A stretch of DNA of 64,000 bases from Sulfurospirillum barnesii SES-3 (lineage in GTDB: Bacteria > Campylobacterota > Campylobacteria > Campylobacterales > Sulfurospirillaceae). Position numbers and translations under genes: made by a program. The notes beneath the pieces are model-generated. The model saw nothing but the letters and a program-made list of their open reading frames with translations. It did no database searches and was not told the origin of the DNA. The stretch is from NCBI RefSeq assembly GCF_000265295.1, contig NC_018002.1, positions 2,418,001 to 2,482,000 of the forward strand, read 5' to 3'. This document shows, piece after piece, positions 1 through 10,097 of the stretch. How positions within the stretch are numbered: position 1 is the first letter of the stretch; each line of letters begins with the position of its first letter.

Positions 1-962
1 CCCGTAAGAGTATCTAGGCTATTTGTGCCATCTGAGCTAATTTGAATGGCTCTACCATCAGTCGATGTAAGGTTGAGTTGTCCCTGTGCATCAACGCTTG
101 CAGAAACACCTGTAGTTGACGTAAACTGATTAATCGCATCAACTAAAACACCATTGCTATCATTCGCTTCAACCGCTAAAGAAGCCGCAACAATAGTTCC
201 ATTAATGGTGAGATCTTCAACAGTTCCTGCAGCAATCGCTTGATCACCTGTTTGGGTTAAACTCCAACTTGCAGTAACCCCTGTGGTTTCAGAGTTTTTA
301 TTAATCACCGAAGCCAATGCCCCAATACCTGTACCCGCACTGGTACTAATGGTAACCGATTCAAATACGATATTATTAGCTGCACCACTTTCAGGAGTAT
401 ACGTAACCGTTGCTGTACCAAGAGCTGTACCCATAGCACTGGTTTCAAAACGGGTTTGACCAATTTTATCAGAACTGGTTGCATCAATACTCATACTAAC
501 GGTTTGGTTAGAGTAAGCACCGATTTGGAACTCTGCATTGGTAAAACTACCTGAAAGCAAGTTTTTACCGTTGAATGAGGTTGAGCCTGCAATGTTGTCT
601 AGGGATTCAACCAATTTAGAAATATCGGATTGAAGCGCTTTACGAGATGCGGGACTTTGACCATCTTGTGCTGCTTGAGTCGCTTTAGTTTTGATGGTAT
701 CAAGAATTTTAATCTGTTCATCCATCGCACCGTCTGCAATTTGAGCGATAGATACACCATCGTTCGCATTAGAAACCGCTTGACCCAAAGCATTTGCTTG
801 TGAACGAAGAGAATCGGCAATTGACATACCTGAAGCATCATCAGCCGCTGTGTTGATTCTCAAACCTGAAGAGAGTTTAGACAAAGAGCTACTAAGAGCG
901 CTATTAGTCTTTGTGAGGTTCGTTTGTGCTGCAAGAGCAGAGACGTTAGTGTTAATACGCAT
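1..962 (-). CDS. Flagellin, N-terminal 320 residues (3' end beyond window)
   Basis: Structural subunit of the flagellar filament, exported by the flagellar type III system. Translation on the minus strand from ATG at 962-960 begins MRINTNVSALAAQTNLTK and continues with SSGLRINTAADDASGMSIA, the classical conserved flagellin D0/D1 N-terminal domain, followed by a Ser/Thr/Ala-rich variable region. The frame stays open to base 1, so the conserved C-terminal domain lies outside the window. A good sigma-28-type promoter stands upstream at 1017-1043, as expected for a late flagellar gene. Whether it corresponds to flaA or flaB cannot be decided here. Confidence 0.95.
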   Translation of the reverse strand, partial: MRINTNVSALAAQTNLTKTNSALSSSLSKLSSGLRINTAADDASGMSIADSLRSQANALGQAVSNANDGVSIAQIADGAMDEQIKILDTIKTKATQAAQDGQSPASRKALQSDISKLVESLDNIAGSTSFNGKNLLSGSFTNAEFQIGAYSNQTVSMSIDATSSDKIGQTRFETSAMGTALGTATVTYTPESGAANNIVFESVTISTSAGTGIGALASVINKNSETTGVTASWSLTQTGDQAIAAGTVEDLTINGTIVAASLAVEANDSNGVLVDAINQFTSTTGVSASVDAQGQLNLTSTDGRAIQISSDGTNSLDTLT

Positions 963-1016
963 GATAAATCCTTTTATCGTTTTATTTCTCGGGCTTCCTT
1001 GCCTTTGATGTAAACT

Positions 1017-1043
1017 ACATCGTCACCTCAAAAAAAAACTTTA
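1017..1043 (-). promoter_or_regulatory. Sigma-28 (FliA) promoter of the flagellin gene
   Basis: On the minus strand TAAAGTTT (1043-1036) is followed after 11 bases by GACGATGT (1024-1017). This closely resembles the FliA consensus TAAAGTTT-N11-GCCGATAA. It lies about 55 bases upstream of the flagellin start. Confidence 0.8.
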
Positions 1044-1109
1044 GCGTTTGGCATAGATTTTTTTTTTCGATAGAATACAAAAAAATGTTTACATGTAACC
1101 TATATTATT

Positions 1110-3194
1110 ATGGAAAAATCATTGAAAAATCTCATCATTGTGGAATCACCCACTAAAGCCAAAACGATTAAAAATTTTTTAGGTAAAAATTACACCGTTG
1201 TCGCCTCTAAAGGGCATATTCGAGACCTTCCCAAAAGCAGTTTTGGCATTAAAATAGAAAACCAAACCTTTATCCCCGAATACCGTGTACCAAAAGATCA
1301 CGCCAGTGTGGTTAAAGAGATGAAAGAGCTGGCAAAAGAAGCCGATCAAGTCTATATCGCAACCGATGAGGATAGAGAAGGAGAAGCCATTGGGTTTCAC
1401 ATTGCCACCGCCATTGGTAAAGACCCTAAAAGCTTGCCACGTATTGTTTTTCATGAAATTACTAAACATGCCATTACCCATGCGCTAGAAAATCCTCGCA
1501 CTTTAGATGAAAGCAGTATTAACGCACAACAAGCCAGACGCCTGCTCGATAGAATTGTAGGCTATAAACTCTCTCCCCTGCTCTCCTCAAAAATCCAAAA
1601 AGGCTTAAGTGCGGGGCGTGTGCAATCTTCTAGCCTTAAAATAATTGTCGATAGAGAAAAAGAGATAAAAGCCTTTCAGTCAGAAGAGTTTTGGAGCCTT
1701 GATGCACTCTTTAACAAAACCATTGACGCTTTATTGGTTGAGTTTGAGGGTGAAAAAATTGAAAAAATGAGCATAGGCAATCAAGAGCGTGCCTATGCCA
1801 TCAAAGAAAAACTTTTAAAAGAAGCTTTTCATGTCGCCCTTTTGGAGAAAAAAGAGCGTGAGAGTTCTCCCAGCCCTGCTTTTATGACCTCAACCTTACA
1901 ACAAAGTGCCTCCAGTGCGTTGGGGTATTCGCCTAAAAAAACGATGATGCTCGCACAAACCTTGTACGAGGGTGTTAAGACCCATCAAGGCGTTCAAGGG
2001 GTTATTACCTATATGAGAACCGACTCGCTTAATATCTCTAAAGAGGCGATTGAAGCGGCACGTGAGCAGATTTTAAATCAATACGGCAAAGCCTATCTGC
2101 CTGAAAAAGCTCGTTTTTATGCCAACAAAAGCAAAAGCGCACAAGAAGCACACGAAGCGATTCGTCCGACCATTTTGGAGTTCACCCCAGCGATTGCAAG
2201 TGCGTATTTGGCTTCTGATGAGCTCAAACTCTACGCACTCATCTACAACCGCTTTTTAGCCTCACAAATGAACAATGCCCGTTTTGAATCCCAAACGCTT
2301 ATCTTTGAAAGCCAAAGTGGTAAGTTTAAAGCCAGTGGTCGCAAACTCCTTTTTGATGGCTTTTACAAAGTCTATGGCGATAATGACAAAGATAAATTGC
2401 TTCCAGATTTAGCGCTTAAACAAGACGTTGCGTTAAGTAAACTTGATGCCAATCAACACTTTACAGAGCCACCTTCTCGCTACTCAGAAGCCAGTTTGAT
2501 TAAAAAATTAGAGAGCCTTGGTATTGGCAGACCTTCCACGTATGCGCCAACTATCTCGGTGTTAAGTGCACGTGAATACATCAATATTGAAAAGAAGCAA
2601 ATTGTCCCTACTGAAGTGGCGTTTCAAGTCACGGAGCTTTTAGAGCAACACTTTCCTCAAATTGTAGACTCCTCTTTTACCTCAAACATGGAAGAGCGCC
2701 TAGACCTCATTGCGGAGGATAAAGAGGATTGGCAAGCCATTTTATGGAATTTTTACGAACCGTTTGAAGCGCAAGTTGCCAAAGGAAAAACAGAGATTCA
2801 GAGCCAAAAAGTTATTGTCTTCACAGGCGAAATGTGCCCTGAGTGTGGTAAAGAGCTTGTGCGACGAAAAGGGCGTTTTGGTGAGTTTATTGCATGCAGT
2901 ACGTATCCTACATGTAAATACACACAAAACCTTAAAAAAGTGAGTGAAAGTGCTCCTAAAGAGCATGTCAAGCTTGCGGTACCTTGTCCTGAGTGTGGTG
3001 GCGATATTATTGAGCGAAGCTCCCGTCGAGGCAAATTTTTTGGCTGTGGTAATTACCCCAAATGCAAATTTATCTCCAATTACGAACCCACTGATAAAAA
3101 ATGCCCTGAATGTGGCTACATTATGGCAAAACGAGAACTACGTAAAAAAGAGATTTATGAGTGCATTAAATGCAAACACAAAGAAGAGGCGTAA
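1110..3194 (+). CDS. topA: DNA topoisomerase I (type IA)
   Basis: Relaxes negatively supercoiled DNA through a transient 5'-phosphotyrosine bond. The 694-residue protein has an N-terminal Toprim domain (LIIVESPTKAKTI near residues 8-20; acidic DEDREGE near 86-92) and the active-site tyrosine in ITYMRTDSL (Tyr301). Three C-terminal four-cysteine zinc ribbons begin CPECG and occupy about residues 575-690. Length and architecture are normal for TopA. No clear ribosome-binding site precedes the ATG; a TTACATGTAA copy and an AT-rich TATATTAT lie directly upstream. It is followed by bioB 60 bases downstream on the same strand. Confidence 0.97.
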   Translation: MEKSLKNLIIVESPTKAKTIKNFLGKNYTVVASKGHIRDLPKSSFGIKIENQTFIPEYRVPKDHASVVKEMKELAKEADQVYIATDEDREGEAIGFHIATAIGKDPKSLPRIVFHEITKHAITHALENPRTLDESSINAQQARRLLDRIVGYKLSPLLSSKIQKGLSAGRVQSSSLKIIVDREKEIKAFQSEEFWSLDALFNKTIDALLVEFEGEKIEKMSIGNQERAYAIKEKLLKEAFHVALLEKKERESSPSPAFMTSTLQQSASSALGYSPKKTMMLAQTLYEGVKTHQGVQGVITYMRTDSLNISKEAIEAAREQILNQYGKAYLPEKARFYANKSKSAQEAHEAIRPTILEFTPAIASAYLASDELKLYALIYNRFLASQMNNARFESQTLIFESQSGKFKASGRKLLFDGFYKVYGDNDKDKLLPDLALKQDVALSKLDANQHFTEPPSRYSEASLIKKLESLGIGRPSTYAPTISVLSAREYINIEKKQIVPTEVAFQVTELLEQHFPQIVDSSFTSNMEERLDLIAEDKEDWQAILWNFYEPFEAQVAKGKTEIQSQKVIVFTGEMCPECGKELVRRKGRFGEFIACSTYPTCKYTQNLKKVSESAPKEHVKLAVPCPECGGDIIERSSRRGKFFGCGNYPKCKFISNYEPTDKKCPECGYIMAKRELRKKEIYECIKCKHKEEA

Positions 3195-3254
3195 GCACTC
3201 TTCTTTTCTTCCAAAACCATCTCACCTATCTTTACATGTAAGGAAAAATACCTG

Positions 3255-4112
3255 ATGAAAAAACCTATTTTTTTATGTTCTATTTGCAATATTTCCAGCG
3301 GAAGTTGTGCGGAGGATTGTGGGTTTTGTACCCAGAGTGCCCATCACAATGCCGATATTGAGCGCTACAAATACAAAGCCATTGAGCAAATTGTTCATGA
3401 AGCAAAATGTGCTTCAAGCAATGGTGCCCTTGGTTTTTGTTTGGTGACCTCTGGTCTTGGACTGGATGATAAAAAACTTGCCTTCGTGTGTGAAGCAGCC
3501 CGTGCGGTTAAACGTGAATTACCTCAACTTCTTTTAATCGCTTGTAATGGAACGGCGAGTGTTGAGCAACTCAAAGCCCTTAAAGAAGCAGGAGTCAATG
3601 CGTATAACCATAATTTAGAGAGTTCCAAAGAGTTTTACTCTAACATCTGCACAACCCATTCATGGGAAGGGCGTTATCAAACCTGTTTAAATGTCAAAGA
3701 GGTGGGGCTCTTTTTATTTACAGGAGGGATTGTGGGATTGGGAGAGAGTGAAGCGGATAGAGCCTCTTTACTCCAAAGTATTTGCGAACTCTCCCCTGCA
3801 ACAGTACCCCTTAATTTTTACATCTCAAATCCTGCATTGCCTCTTAAAGCGACCCCTTTAAGTGAAGCAGAAGCGCTTGATATTATCAAAGAATTTAGAG
3901 CCAAACTTCCTAAAGAGAGTGTTTTAATGATAGCAGGAGGACGTGAACAAACCTTTAGCCCACACTGTGATATTTTTGCAGCAGGGGCGGATTCTATTAT
4001 TATTGGAGACTATCTTACCACCAAAGGGGAAGCTCCGATGCGGGATAGAGCCATGATTGAACATTTGGGCTACACGGTTGCCACACTCTGTCAGCATGTG
4101 ACACCTGCATAA
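3255..4112 (+). CDS. bioB: Biotin synthase
   Basis: Radical-SAM enzyme that inserts sulfur into dethiobiotin. The SAM-binding cluster motif C-x3-C-x2-C is at Cys18, Cys22 and Cys25 (CAEDCGFC), followed by TQSAHH. Later conserved pieces are YNHNLESS and the C-terminal GGREQ segment. At 285 residues it is shorter than the E. coli enzyme, as is usual in Campylobacterota. It follows topA after a 60-base gap carrying a TTACATGTAA copy whose last bases merge with the AAGGA ribosome-binding site. Confidence 0.95.
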   Translation: MKKPIFLCSICNISSGSCAEDCGFCTQSAHHNADIERYKYKAIEQIVHEAKCASSNGALGFCLVTSGLGLDDKKLAFVCEAARAVKRELPQLLLIACNGTASVEQLKALKEAGVNAYNHNLESSKEFYSNICTTHSWEGRYQTCLNVKEVGLFLFTGGIVGLGESEADRASLLQSICELSPATVPLNFYISNPALPLKATPLSEAEALDIIKEFRAKLPKESVLMIAGGREQTFSPHCDIFAAGADSIIIGDYLTTKGEAPMRDRAMIEHLGYTVATLCQHVTPA

Positions 4113-4138
4113 ATCGTTTCATACGAAATAAAATTTGC

Positions 4139-4144
4139 TATAAT
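4139..4144 (+). promoter_or_regulatory. -10 box upstream of gltA
   Basis: TGCTATAAT sits about 42 bases before the gltA start in an AT-rich stretch, with no convincing -35. This is normal for Campylobacterota sigma-70 promoters. Confidence 0.6.
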
Positions 4145-4185
4145 AAATCCTAATGTAAGTTCAATCGTTTTTAGAAAGGATACGT

Positions 4186-5472
4186 ATGAGTAAAGATACT
4201 GTGACCCTTATTGACAATCGCACAGGTAAGGAATTTGAATTTCCCATTCTTAAGGCGACACTGGGTTCGGATGTGGTTGATATATCCTCTTTTTATGCCA
4301 ATACTGGCATGTTTACACTGGATCGTGGGTTTACCTCCACCGCAAGCTGCCGTTCAAAAATTACCTACATTGATGGGGATATTGGTAAACTCATGTACCG
4401 TGGATACGATATTGCCTATCTAGCAACGAAAAAATCATTCTTAGATACAGCGTATTTGCTTTTACACAACGAACTGCCCAACAGAGAAGAGTATAAAAAC
4501 TTTTTAATGGAACTTAAAAAGCGCTCTTTTGTGCATGAAAGTATGCGTAAACTCTTCGATGCATTCCCTGATAACGCTCATCCTATGGCCATTTTATCGG
4601 CAGCTGTTTCAGCCCTTTCTACCTTTTACTTTGACCATTTAGATATGGACTCCCCTGAGCAAGCTAAAGAGATGGCACATCGTATTGTGGCAAAAATTCC
4701 TACGATTGCAGCATTTTCCTACCGTTATTCACAGGGACTTCCTATTATTTATCCCGACTTAGACAAAGGCTTTACGGAGAACTTTTTATATATGATACGA
4801 GGGTATCCTCATCATCATATTGATTTAAAGCCTATTGAAGTTAAAGCATTGGATACGATTTTCACCCTGCATGCTGACCATGAGCAAAATGCCTCAACCA
4901 CTGCTGTTCGTGTGGTTGCTTCTACACATGCACATCCTTATGCCGCTATTTCAGCTGGTATTGGAGCACTTTGGGGTCGTGCACATGGTGGAGCAAATGA
5001 GTCTGTGATTCGTCAGTTAGAATTAATTGGGAATGTTGATAATGTCGATAAATTTATTGCTAAGGCAAAAGATCCTAATGATCCGTTTCGATTGATGGGA
5101 TTTGGTCATAGGGTCTATAAAAACTTTGACCCACGAGCAACCATCTTGAAAAATCTCCAAAAGCAGTTGGTGAATGACCTGTGCATTGACACAGAATTAA
5201 TGGCAGTGGCACACCGTATTGAAGAAATTGCTTTAAATGATGAGTATTTTATCAAACGAAAACTCTACCCTAATATTGACTTTTATTCAGGACTTATTTT
5301 ACAAGCGCTTAAAATTCCTAAAGAGATGTTTGCGGTTATTTTTGTGATTGGAAGAACTCCAGGATGGATTGCACAATGGATTGAGTTAAAAGAACAACCT
5401 GATATGAAGATTGCACGCCCTCGCCAGCACTATCTAGGACCTGTCGAGCGAACACCAAAATTTGATATTTAA
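4186..5472 (+). CDS. gltA: Citrate synthase
   Basis: Condenses oxaloacetate and acetyl-CoA to citrate, the entry to the TCA cycle. The 428-residue protein contains the active-site segments HADHEQNASTTAVR and GFGHRVYKNFDPRA and the aspartate region DFYSG, all in order and at normal spacing for the hexameric Gram-negative type. It has its own promoter (TATAAT at 4139), an AAGGA ribosome-binding site and a strong terminator immediately downstream, so it appears monocistronic. Confidence 0.97.
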   Translation: MSKDTVTLIDNRTGKEFEFPILKATLGSDVVDISSFYANTGMFTLDRGFTSTASCRSKITYIDGDIGKLMYRGYDIAYLATKKSFLDTAYLLLHNELPNREEYKNFLMELKKRSFVHESMRKLFDAFPDNAHPMAILSAAVSALSTFYFDHLDMDSPEQAKEMAHRIVAKIPTIAAFSYRYSQGLPIIYPDLDKGFTENFLYMIRGYPHHHIDLKPIEVKALDTIFTLHADHEQNASTTAVRVVASTHAHPYAAISAGIGALWGRAHGGANESVIRQLELIGNVDNVDKFIAKAKDPNDPFRLMGFGHRVYKNFDPRATILKNLQKQLVNDLCIDTELMAVAHRIEEIALNDEYFIKRKLYPNIDFYSGLILQALKIPKEMFAVIFVIGRTPGWIAQWIELKEQPDMKIARPRQHYLGPVERTPKFDI

Positions 5473-5478
5473 ACGCTC

Positions 5479-5518
5479 TTACATGTAAGGATATTTTTCC
5501 TTACATGTAAACTTTTTT
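5479..5518 (+). terminator. gltA terminator built from two TTACATGTAA copies
   Basis: Two copies of TTACATGTAA (5479-5488 and 5501-5510) with flanking AAGGA/TCC bases form a long stem. The stem is followed by a T-rich run at 5512-5518. The downstream gene is convergent, so the structure probably works in both directions. Confidence 0.75.
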
Positions 5519-6227
5519 ATTTTAATTTAATGCGATACCCACCCTCAAATGCTTGTAAATCATAACGATAATGCCCATCCAATAAAATCGCTAAACGGTA
5601 AAAATCTTTATGCTCTCCAAGCGTAACGGAGACAAAGTGTGATTTTAAAAAGGGAAGCGTTTTTGTCGTAAAAGAGCGTACTCTTTTAAAATCAAGGACA
5701 ATTTTATAGGGGTCTACCACTAAAAAATCACGGAGTTTGCTATCTTTCGTAAAAAGGATTAATTCATTTTCATCGAGTAAAAAAGAGATACCCTCTGCTA
5801 AAACCAAAGGTTTTTCACGCTTCTCTTGTATGGTTGGGGTAGGGGCAAGAAGAGATATTTTACTTTGAATCTTTTCAGTTGCCTCTTTAGAAAGAGTTGT
5901 ACTAGATACAGGGGGAGTAACGGATACTTTCTCTTTCACAGGAATGCTATGGCTAAGGACTAAAGGATGATGCCAATCAACCATATGATGTAACACTTTT
6001 TCTTCATAGCCGATGGAGCCATCAATATTTTGAAAGCTAATGGTAACACTTTTTAAAATACGTGCGCTACTAGGAAGCGTAAAGGAGATGTTTTTAAACT
6101 CTTCAATATGCTCTTCAATATCCGTCATTTTACCGACATCCTCCGTAGAAGAGAGGCTCTTAAAAGGATTTTCTCTTGCTTCTAGCGTTATGATTAACAC
6201 TAAAAAAAGCCAAAAAAATTTCTGCAT
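5517..6227 (-). CDS. Secreted AMIN-domain protein
   Basis: A 236-residue protein with an N-terminal signal peptide (FFWLFLVLIITLEA). The C-terminal AMIN-type beta domain spans roughly residues 145-236 and includes DPYKIVLDFKRV and the final YRIKLK. AMIN domains bind peptidoglycan or target proteins to septa and envelope complexes. No catalytic domain is attached, so it is probably an envelope-binding protein rather than an amidase. It follows the FtsB-like gene by 10 bases at the end of the recA-eno-ftsB-like operon, which fits a role in division or the cell wall. Confidence 0.7.
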   Translation of the reverse strand: MQKFFWLFLVLIITLEARENPFKSLSSTEDVGKMTDIEEHIEEFKNISFTLPSSARILKSVTISFQNIDGSIGYEEKVLHHMVDWHHPLVLSHSIPVKEKVSVTPPVSSTTLSKEATEKIQSKISLLAPTPTIQEKREKPLVLAEGISFLLDENELILFTKDSKLRDFLVVDPYKIVLDFKRVRSFTTKTLPFLKSHFVSVTLGEHKDFYRLAILLDGHYRYDLQAFEGGYRIKLK

Positions 6228-6237
6228 TCACATACTC

Positions 6238-6504
6238 CTATCGATCAGGGTCTAGTTGACGCAACTCAAAATACTCTTTTTGTAAAATGGAATTCTCTTC
6301 TTTAAGGCTTTGAATCTTTTGGCTTAAGGTATCCTTGTCGGCTTGAAGATTTAAAAGAATATCTAAGGAGCTTTTTCCAAAAAGAACATCACCAATATAA
6401 AGACCAAAACCTATAACAAGGACAATAAGCGATAATAATTTTAAATAAAAGAGGGCTTTGCCCTCTTGTGGATTGTGTTCAAGTTCGTCTAAAACATCAC
6501 TCAT
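6238..6504 (-). CDS. FtsB/DivIC-like septum formation protein
   Basis: An 88-residue protein with one transmembrane segment (near residues 23-42, [20 protein letters not shown]). A short leucine-zipper coiled coil follows ([19 protein letters not shown], about 57-75). This is the architecture of FtsB/DivIC, bitopic proteins linking early and late divisome components. Its start overlaps the eno stop by 4 bases (ATGA), and FtsB next to enolase is a well-known arrangement in many bacteria, which strengthens the call. Confidence 0.75.
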   Translation of the reverse strand: MSDVLDELEHNPQEGKALFYLKLLSLIVLVIGFGLYIGDVLFGKSSLDILLNLQADKDTLSQKIQSLKEENSILQKEYFELRQLDPDR

Positions 6505-7772
6505 TTAGCAAAAAGTTTTGTTCCTATATACTCGCCATAAACGACTTCATTTTCAATCTCTAATAAACGATTATACTTTGCAGTTCGCTCACCACGTGCG
6601 GTTGCACCTGTTTTAATCTCACCTGCATTGAGAGCCACGGCAAAATCAGCAATAAACGCATCTTCGCTCTCGCCACTTCGATGGCTCATCACGCATTTAT
6701 AATTGTTACGTTGGGCAAGACGTACCGTTTGCATGGTTTCCGTAACGGTTCCAATTTGGTTTGGTTTAATCAAAATGGCATTTCCAATACCTTTTTCAAT
6801 TCCCTCCGCCAAAATTTTCTTATTGGTCACAAACAAATCATCGCCCACCAATTGTATTTTTGAACCTAATTTTTCAGTTAAAAGTTTCCAACCTTCCCAA
6901 TCATCCTCACTCAAACCATCTTCAATAGAAACAATTGGGTATTTTGCGCAGAGATTTTCATAATATGTCACGAGCTCAGCACTGCTTAAAACACGATTTT
7001 CAGACGCTAATTTATACCCACCCTCACAGACAAGCTCACTGCTTGCCACATCTAAGGCGATAGCTATATCCACGCCTGCTTTGTAGCCTGCTTTTTCAAT
7101 CGCTTGCATAATCACTTTAATCGGCTCTTCATTGTCTTTAAGATTAGGAGCGAAACCACCCTCATCTCCAAGAGCGGTACTCTCTCCCATAGAAGCAATA
7201 ATTTTTTTCAGCTGATGATAGACTTCCACACATGATCTCAGTGCGTCTGAAAAATTCTCAAACTGAAGTGGCATAATCATATACTCTTGAAAATCAACAC
7301 TGTTATTCGCATGGCTTCCACCGTTAATAATGTTAAACATCGGTGTTGGAAGCGTCATGGCATTGGCACCACCTAAATAGCGATACAAAGGTACATCTAA
7401 ACTCTGAGCTGCCGCACGAGCGACTGCCATAGAGACACCAAGGACGGCATTGGCACCCAAACGGCCATAATTTTCTGTGCCATCAAGGTTTTTCATCGTT
7501 TCATCAATCACTGCTTGGTTAAACGGGCTTAAGCCAATGAGCTCATCCGAAATTTCTGTGTTCACATTTTCGCATGCTTTTAACACACCTTTACCCATAT
7601 AGCGACTGTCCGCATCTCTAAGTTCCAACGCTTCTCGCTTACCAGTACTTGCACCACTAGGCACAATCGCACTGGCAACGGTACCATCACTCAATGTTAC
7701 ACGAGCACGAACGGTTGGGTTACCCCGACTGTCCAAAACCTCATCTGCATTTATATCTTCGATATAGATCAT
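6501..7772 (-). CDS. eno: Enolase (phosphopyruvate hydratase)
   Basis: Interconverts 2-phosphoglycerate and phosphoenolpyruvate. The 423-residue protein shows the N-terminal [19 protein letters not shown], the metal-binding region [23 protein letters not shown], and the catalytic Lys/His region [10 protein letters not shown] and CVMSHRSGE. Length and motif order are normal. Translationally coupled to recA upstream (4-base overlap) and to the FtsB-like gene downstream. Confidence 0.97.
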   Translation of the reverse strand: MIYIEDINADEVLDSRGNPTVRARVTLSDGTVASAIVPSGASTGKREALELRDADSRYMGKGVLKACENVNTEISDELIGLSPFNQAVIDETMKNLDGTENYGRLGANAVLGVSMAVARAAAQSLDVPLYRYLGGANAMTLPTPMFNIINGGSHANNSVDFQEYMIMPLQFENFSDALRSCVEVYHQLKKIIASMGESTALGDEGGFAPNLKDNEEPIKVIMQAIEKAGYKAGVDIAIALDVASSELVCEGGYKLASENRVLSSAELVTYYENLCAKYPIVSIEDGLSEDDWEGWKLLTEKLGSKIQLVGDDLFVTNKKILAEGIEKGIGNAILIKPNQIGTVTETMQTVRLAQRNNYKCVMSHRSGESEDAFIADFAVALNAGEIKTGATARGERTAKYNRLLEIENEVVYGEYIGTKLFAK

Positions 7773-8824
7773 TCATCTTCCTTTATATCATCAACGCCAC
7801 ATGCCATCACCATGGCATTGCCACTGATGGCTTGTTTGATTTTTTCTTCAATTTCTAGGGCAACCGCCTTGTTTTCTTTTAAAAAGGCTTTGACATTTTC
7901 ACGTCCTTGCCCCAATTTGGTTTCATTGTAACTAAACCACGCACCACTTTTATCGATAATATCGAGTTTTACACCATAATCAACAATTTCGCCCTCTTTA
8001 GAAATCCCCTCGCCAAACATAATATCAAACTCTGCTTGACGAAATGGAGGAGCCACTTTGTTTTTAATGACTTTGGCTTTCACTCTGTTACCAATTTGCT
8101 CTTCACCTTGCTTTAACGTCGCAATTTTACGTACATCAATACGTACAGAAGCATAAAATTTGAGTGCATTTCCACCCGTAGTTGTCTCAGGAGAACCATA
8201 CCCCATCGTTCCAATTTTCATACGAATTTGATTAATAAAAATAACCGTGGTGTTCATTTTATGCACAACAGCAGTAAGTTTACGAAGGGCTTGACTCATA
8301 AGTCGTGCTTGAAGTCCTACATGGGTATCGCCCATATCCCCTTCAATTTCACTCTTTGGTGTCAATGCAGCTACAGAGTCAATAACAATCACATCCACCG
8401 CGCCACTGCGTGCAAGGGTTTCAACAATATCTAAAGCCTGCTCACCAAAATCAGGTTGTGAAACCAATAGGTTTTCAATATCAACCCCCAAATTCCCCGC
8501 ATATTTAACGTCTAAGGCGTGTTCAGCGTCCACAAACGCACAGATGCTTCCTTTGGCTTGCGCTTCGGCAACGATTTGAAGTGATAGTGTTGTTTTACCA
8601 GAACTCTCAGGTCCATACACTTCAATAATTCTCCCCTGTGGAATGCCACCGATACCAAGGGCTAAATCTAAACCAATCGAGCCTGTACTAATAGAAGCAA
8701 TAGGCTCAACCACCTTATCACCAAGCCTTACAAGTGCGCCTTTTCCAAACGCCTTATCAATCTGCTTTATCGCAAGTTCGAGAGCTTTTCTCTTATTTTC
8801 ATCGATTTGCATGTGACCCCTCAT
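7769..8824 (-). CDS. recA: Recombinase RecA
   Basis: ATP-dependent strand-exchange protein and SOS co-protease. Walker [10 protein letters not shown] is near residues 70-78, and the Walker B region [11 protein letters not shown] and loop L2 region [12 protein letters not shown] follow. A start at the internal Met5 ([10 protein letters not shown], 8812) is equally plausible and gives a more usual N-terminus. Total length about 350 residues, normal for RecA. It is first in the recA-eno-ftsB-like-AMIN cluster. Confidence 0.97.
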   Translation of the reverse strand: MRGHMQIDENKRKALELAIKQIDKAFGKGALVRLGDKVVEPIASISTGSIGLDLALGIGGIPQGRIIEVYGPESSGKTTLSLQIVAEAQAKGSICAFVDAEHALDVKYAGNLGVDIENLLVSQPDFGEQALDIVETLARSGAVDVIVIDSVAALTPKSEIEGDMGDTHVGLQARLMSQALRKLTAVVHKMNTTVIFINQIRMKIGTMGYGSPETTTGGNALKFYASVRIDVRKIATLKQGEEQIGNRVKAKVIKNKVAPPFRQAEFDIMFGEGISKEGEIVDYGVKLDIIDKSGAWFSYNETKLGQGRENVKAFLKENKAVALEIEEKIKQAISGNAMVMACGVDDIKEDE

Positions 8825-8963
8825 TTCATAGTGTTATTATTTTATCATTTCGAGCTTGAAAAAGCCCTTTGAGGTGATTGTAGTCAAAAATAAATAAAGG
8901 GGCTCAAAATATTTCAATCTGCAATATGTTACAATGCAAAAAGATTTACATGTAAGGATTTTT

Positions 8964-9830
8964 GTGAAAACACTTAGCGTAGCGCACTCCCCCGATGCTG
9001 ATGATATTTTTATGTATTATGCCATCAAATTTGGCTGGGTTGACACAGGGAATGTCTGCTTTGACAATATCGCTCTAGACATTGAAACCCTCAACGTTGA
9101 AGCCCTTAAAACTACCTATGACATTAGCGCCATTAGCTTTGCCTTGTACCCAAAAATTCGAAACGATTATGCACTTTTACGCACAGCGGTCAGCTTTGGT
9201 GAGGGCTATGGTCCCAAACTGGTGAAGAAAAAAGAGAGCACGCTCAAACGTAATTTTAAAGTCGCCCTAAGTGGGACGCACACCACCAACGCTCTTTTAT
9301 TTAAAATCGCCTATCCTGAAGCACGTATTGTGTATAAAAATTTTTTAGAAATTGAACATGCTGTGCTTAGTGGTGAAGTAGATGCAGGGGTTTTGATTCA
9401 TGAGAGTATTTTAGATTTTAGTGATACCCTTGTGGTCGAGCGTGAGCTATGGGATATTTGGAAAGAGTTAACCCCCAATAAAGAGCTTCCTCTGCCTCTT
9501 GGCGGTATGGCATTGCGCCGTTCTATGCCATTATTGCAAGCGATTCATTGTGAAAAAACGCTCATTAAAGCGGTTGATGTTGCCCATACGCATCAACAGC
9601 TTCTCTCCAAAATGTTGCTTGAGCGTAATCTGGTTCGGGTTGATGATGCGACGCTGAAAACGTATTTGGGTCTGTATGCTAACGCTCACTCCATCGAAAT
9701 GAACGACCTACAATATGAAGCCATTGATACCCTTTTTGAACTTGGCTATCAGCATGGTTTTTACGACCAAAGCATCAAGGCAAAAGATTATCTTATTCCG
9801 CATGAATACGAAGCACTTAGGATGCGCTAA
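8964..9830 (+). CDS. mqnD: 1,4-dihydroxy-6-naphthoate synthase (futalosine menaquinone pathway)
   Basis: Periplasmic-binding-protein-fold enzyme of the alternative menaquinone route used by Campylobacterota. The N-terminal AHSPDADDIFMYYAI, the SGTHTTNALLF segment and the PLPLGGMALRR segment are typical of MqnD. I chose the GTG at 8964 because an AAGGA ribosome-binding site, merged with a TTACATGTAA copy at 8946-8955, sits at the right distance. An upstream ATG at 8934 would add ten unconserved residues. The stop overlaps the fliQ start (TAATG). Confidence 0.88.
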   Translation: MKTLSVAHSPDADDIFMYYAIKFGWVDTGNVCFDNIALDIETLNVEALKTTYDISAISFALYPKIRNDYALLRTAVSFGEGYGPKLVKKKESTLKRNFKVALSGTHTTNALLFKIAYPEARIVYKNFLEIEHAVLSGEVDAGVLIHESILDFSDTLVVERELWDIWKELTPNKELPLPLGGMALRRSMPLLQAIHCEKTLIKAVDVAHTHQQLLSKMLLERNLVRVDDATLKTYLGLYANAHSIEMNDLQYEAIDTLFELGYQHGFYDQSIKAKDYLIPHEYEALRMR

Positions 9831-10096
9831 TGGAAGCCAAACTCATTGGTTTAGGTGTTGAAACCTTTAAAATTGCTCTTTACCTCTCTTTACCCATGCT
9901 TTTAGCGGGAATGATTGCAGGTCTTTCCATTAGTATTTTTCAAGCGGTTACCCAAATCAATGAATCAACACTGAGTTTTGTTCCTAAAATTTTAATTACC
10001 ATTGTGGTTGCTATTTTTACCATGCCATGGATGATGAACATGATGATAGAATTTACCACCCGCCTATTCGACATGATTCCTACGTTCATTTTTTAA
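9830..10096 (+). CDS. fliQ: Flagellar export protein FliQ
   Basis: Small inner-membrane component of the flagellar type III export gate. 88 residues with two transmembrane helices and the family-typical AVTQINESTLSFVPKI between them. Length matches FliQ. Translationally coupled to mqnD and followed one base later by murB, a mixed housekeeping/flagellar arrangement common in Campylobacterota. Confidence 0.95.
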   Translation: MEAKLIGLGVETFKIALYLSLPMLLAGMIAGLSISIFQAVTQINESTLSFVPKILITIVVAIFTMPWMMNMMIEFTTRLFDMIPTFIF

Positions 10097-10097
10097 G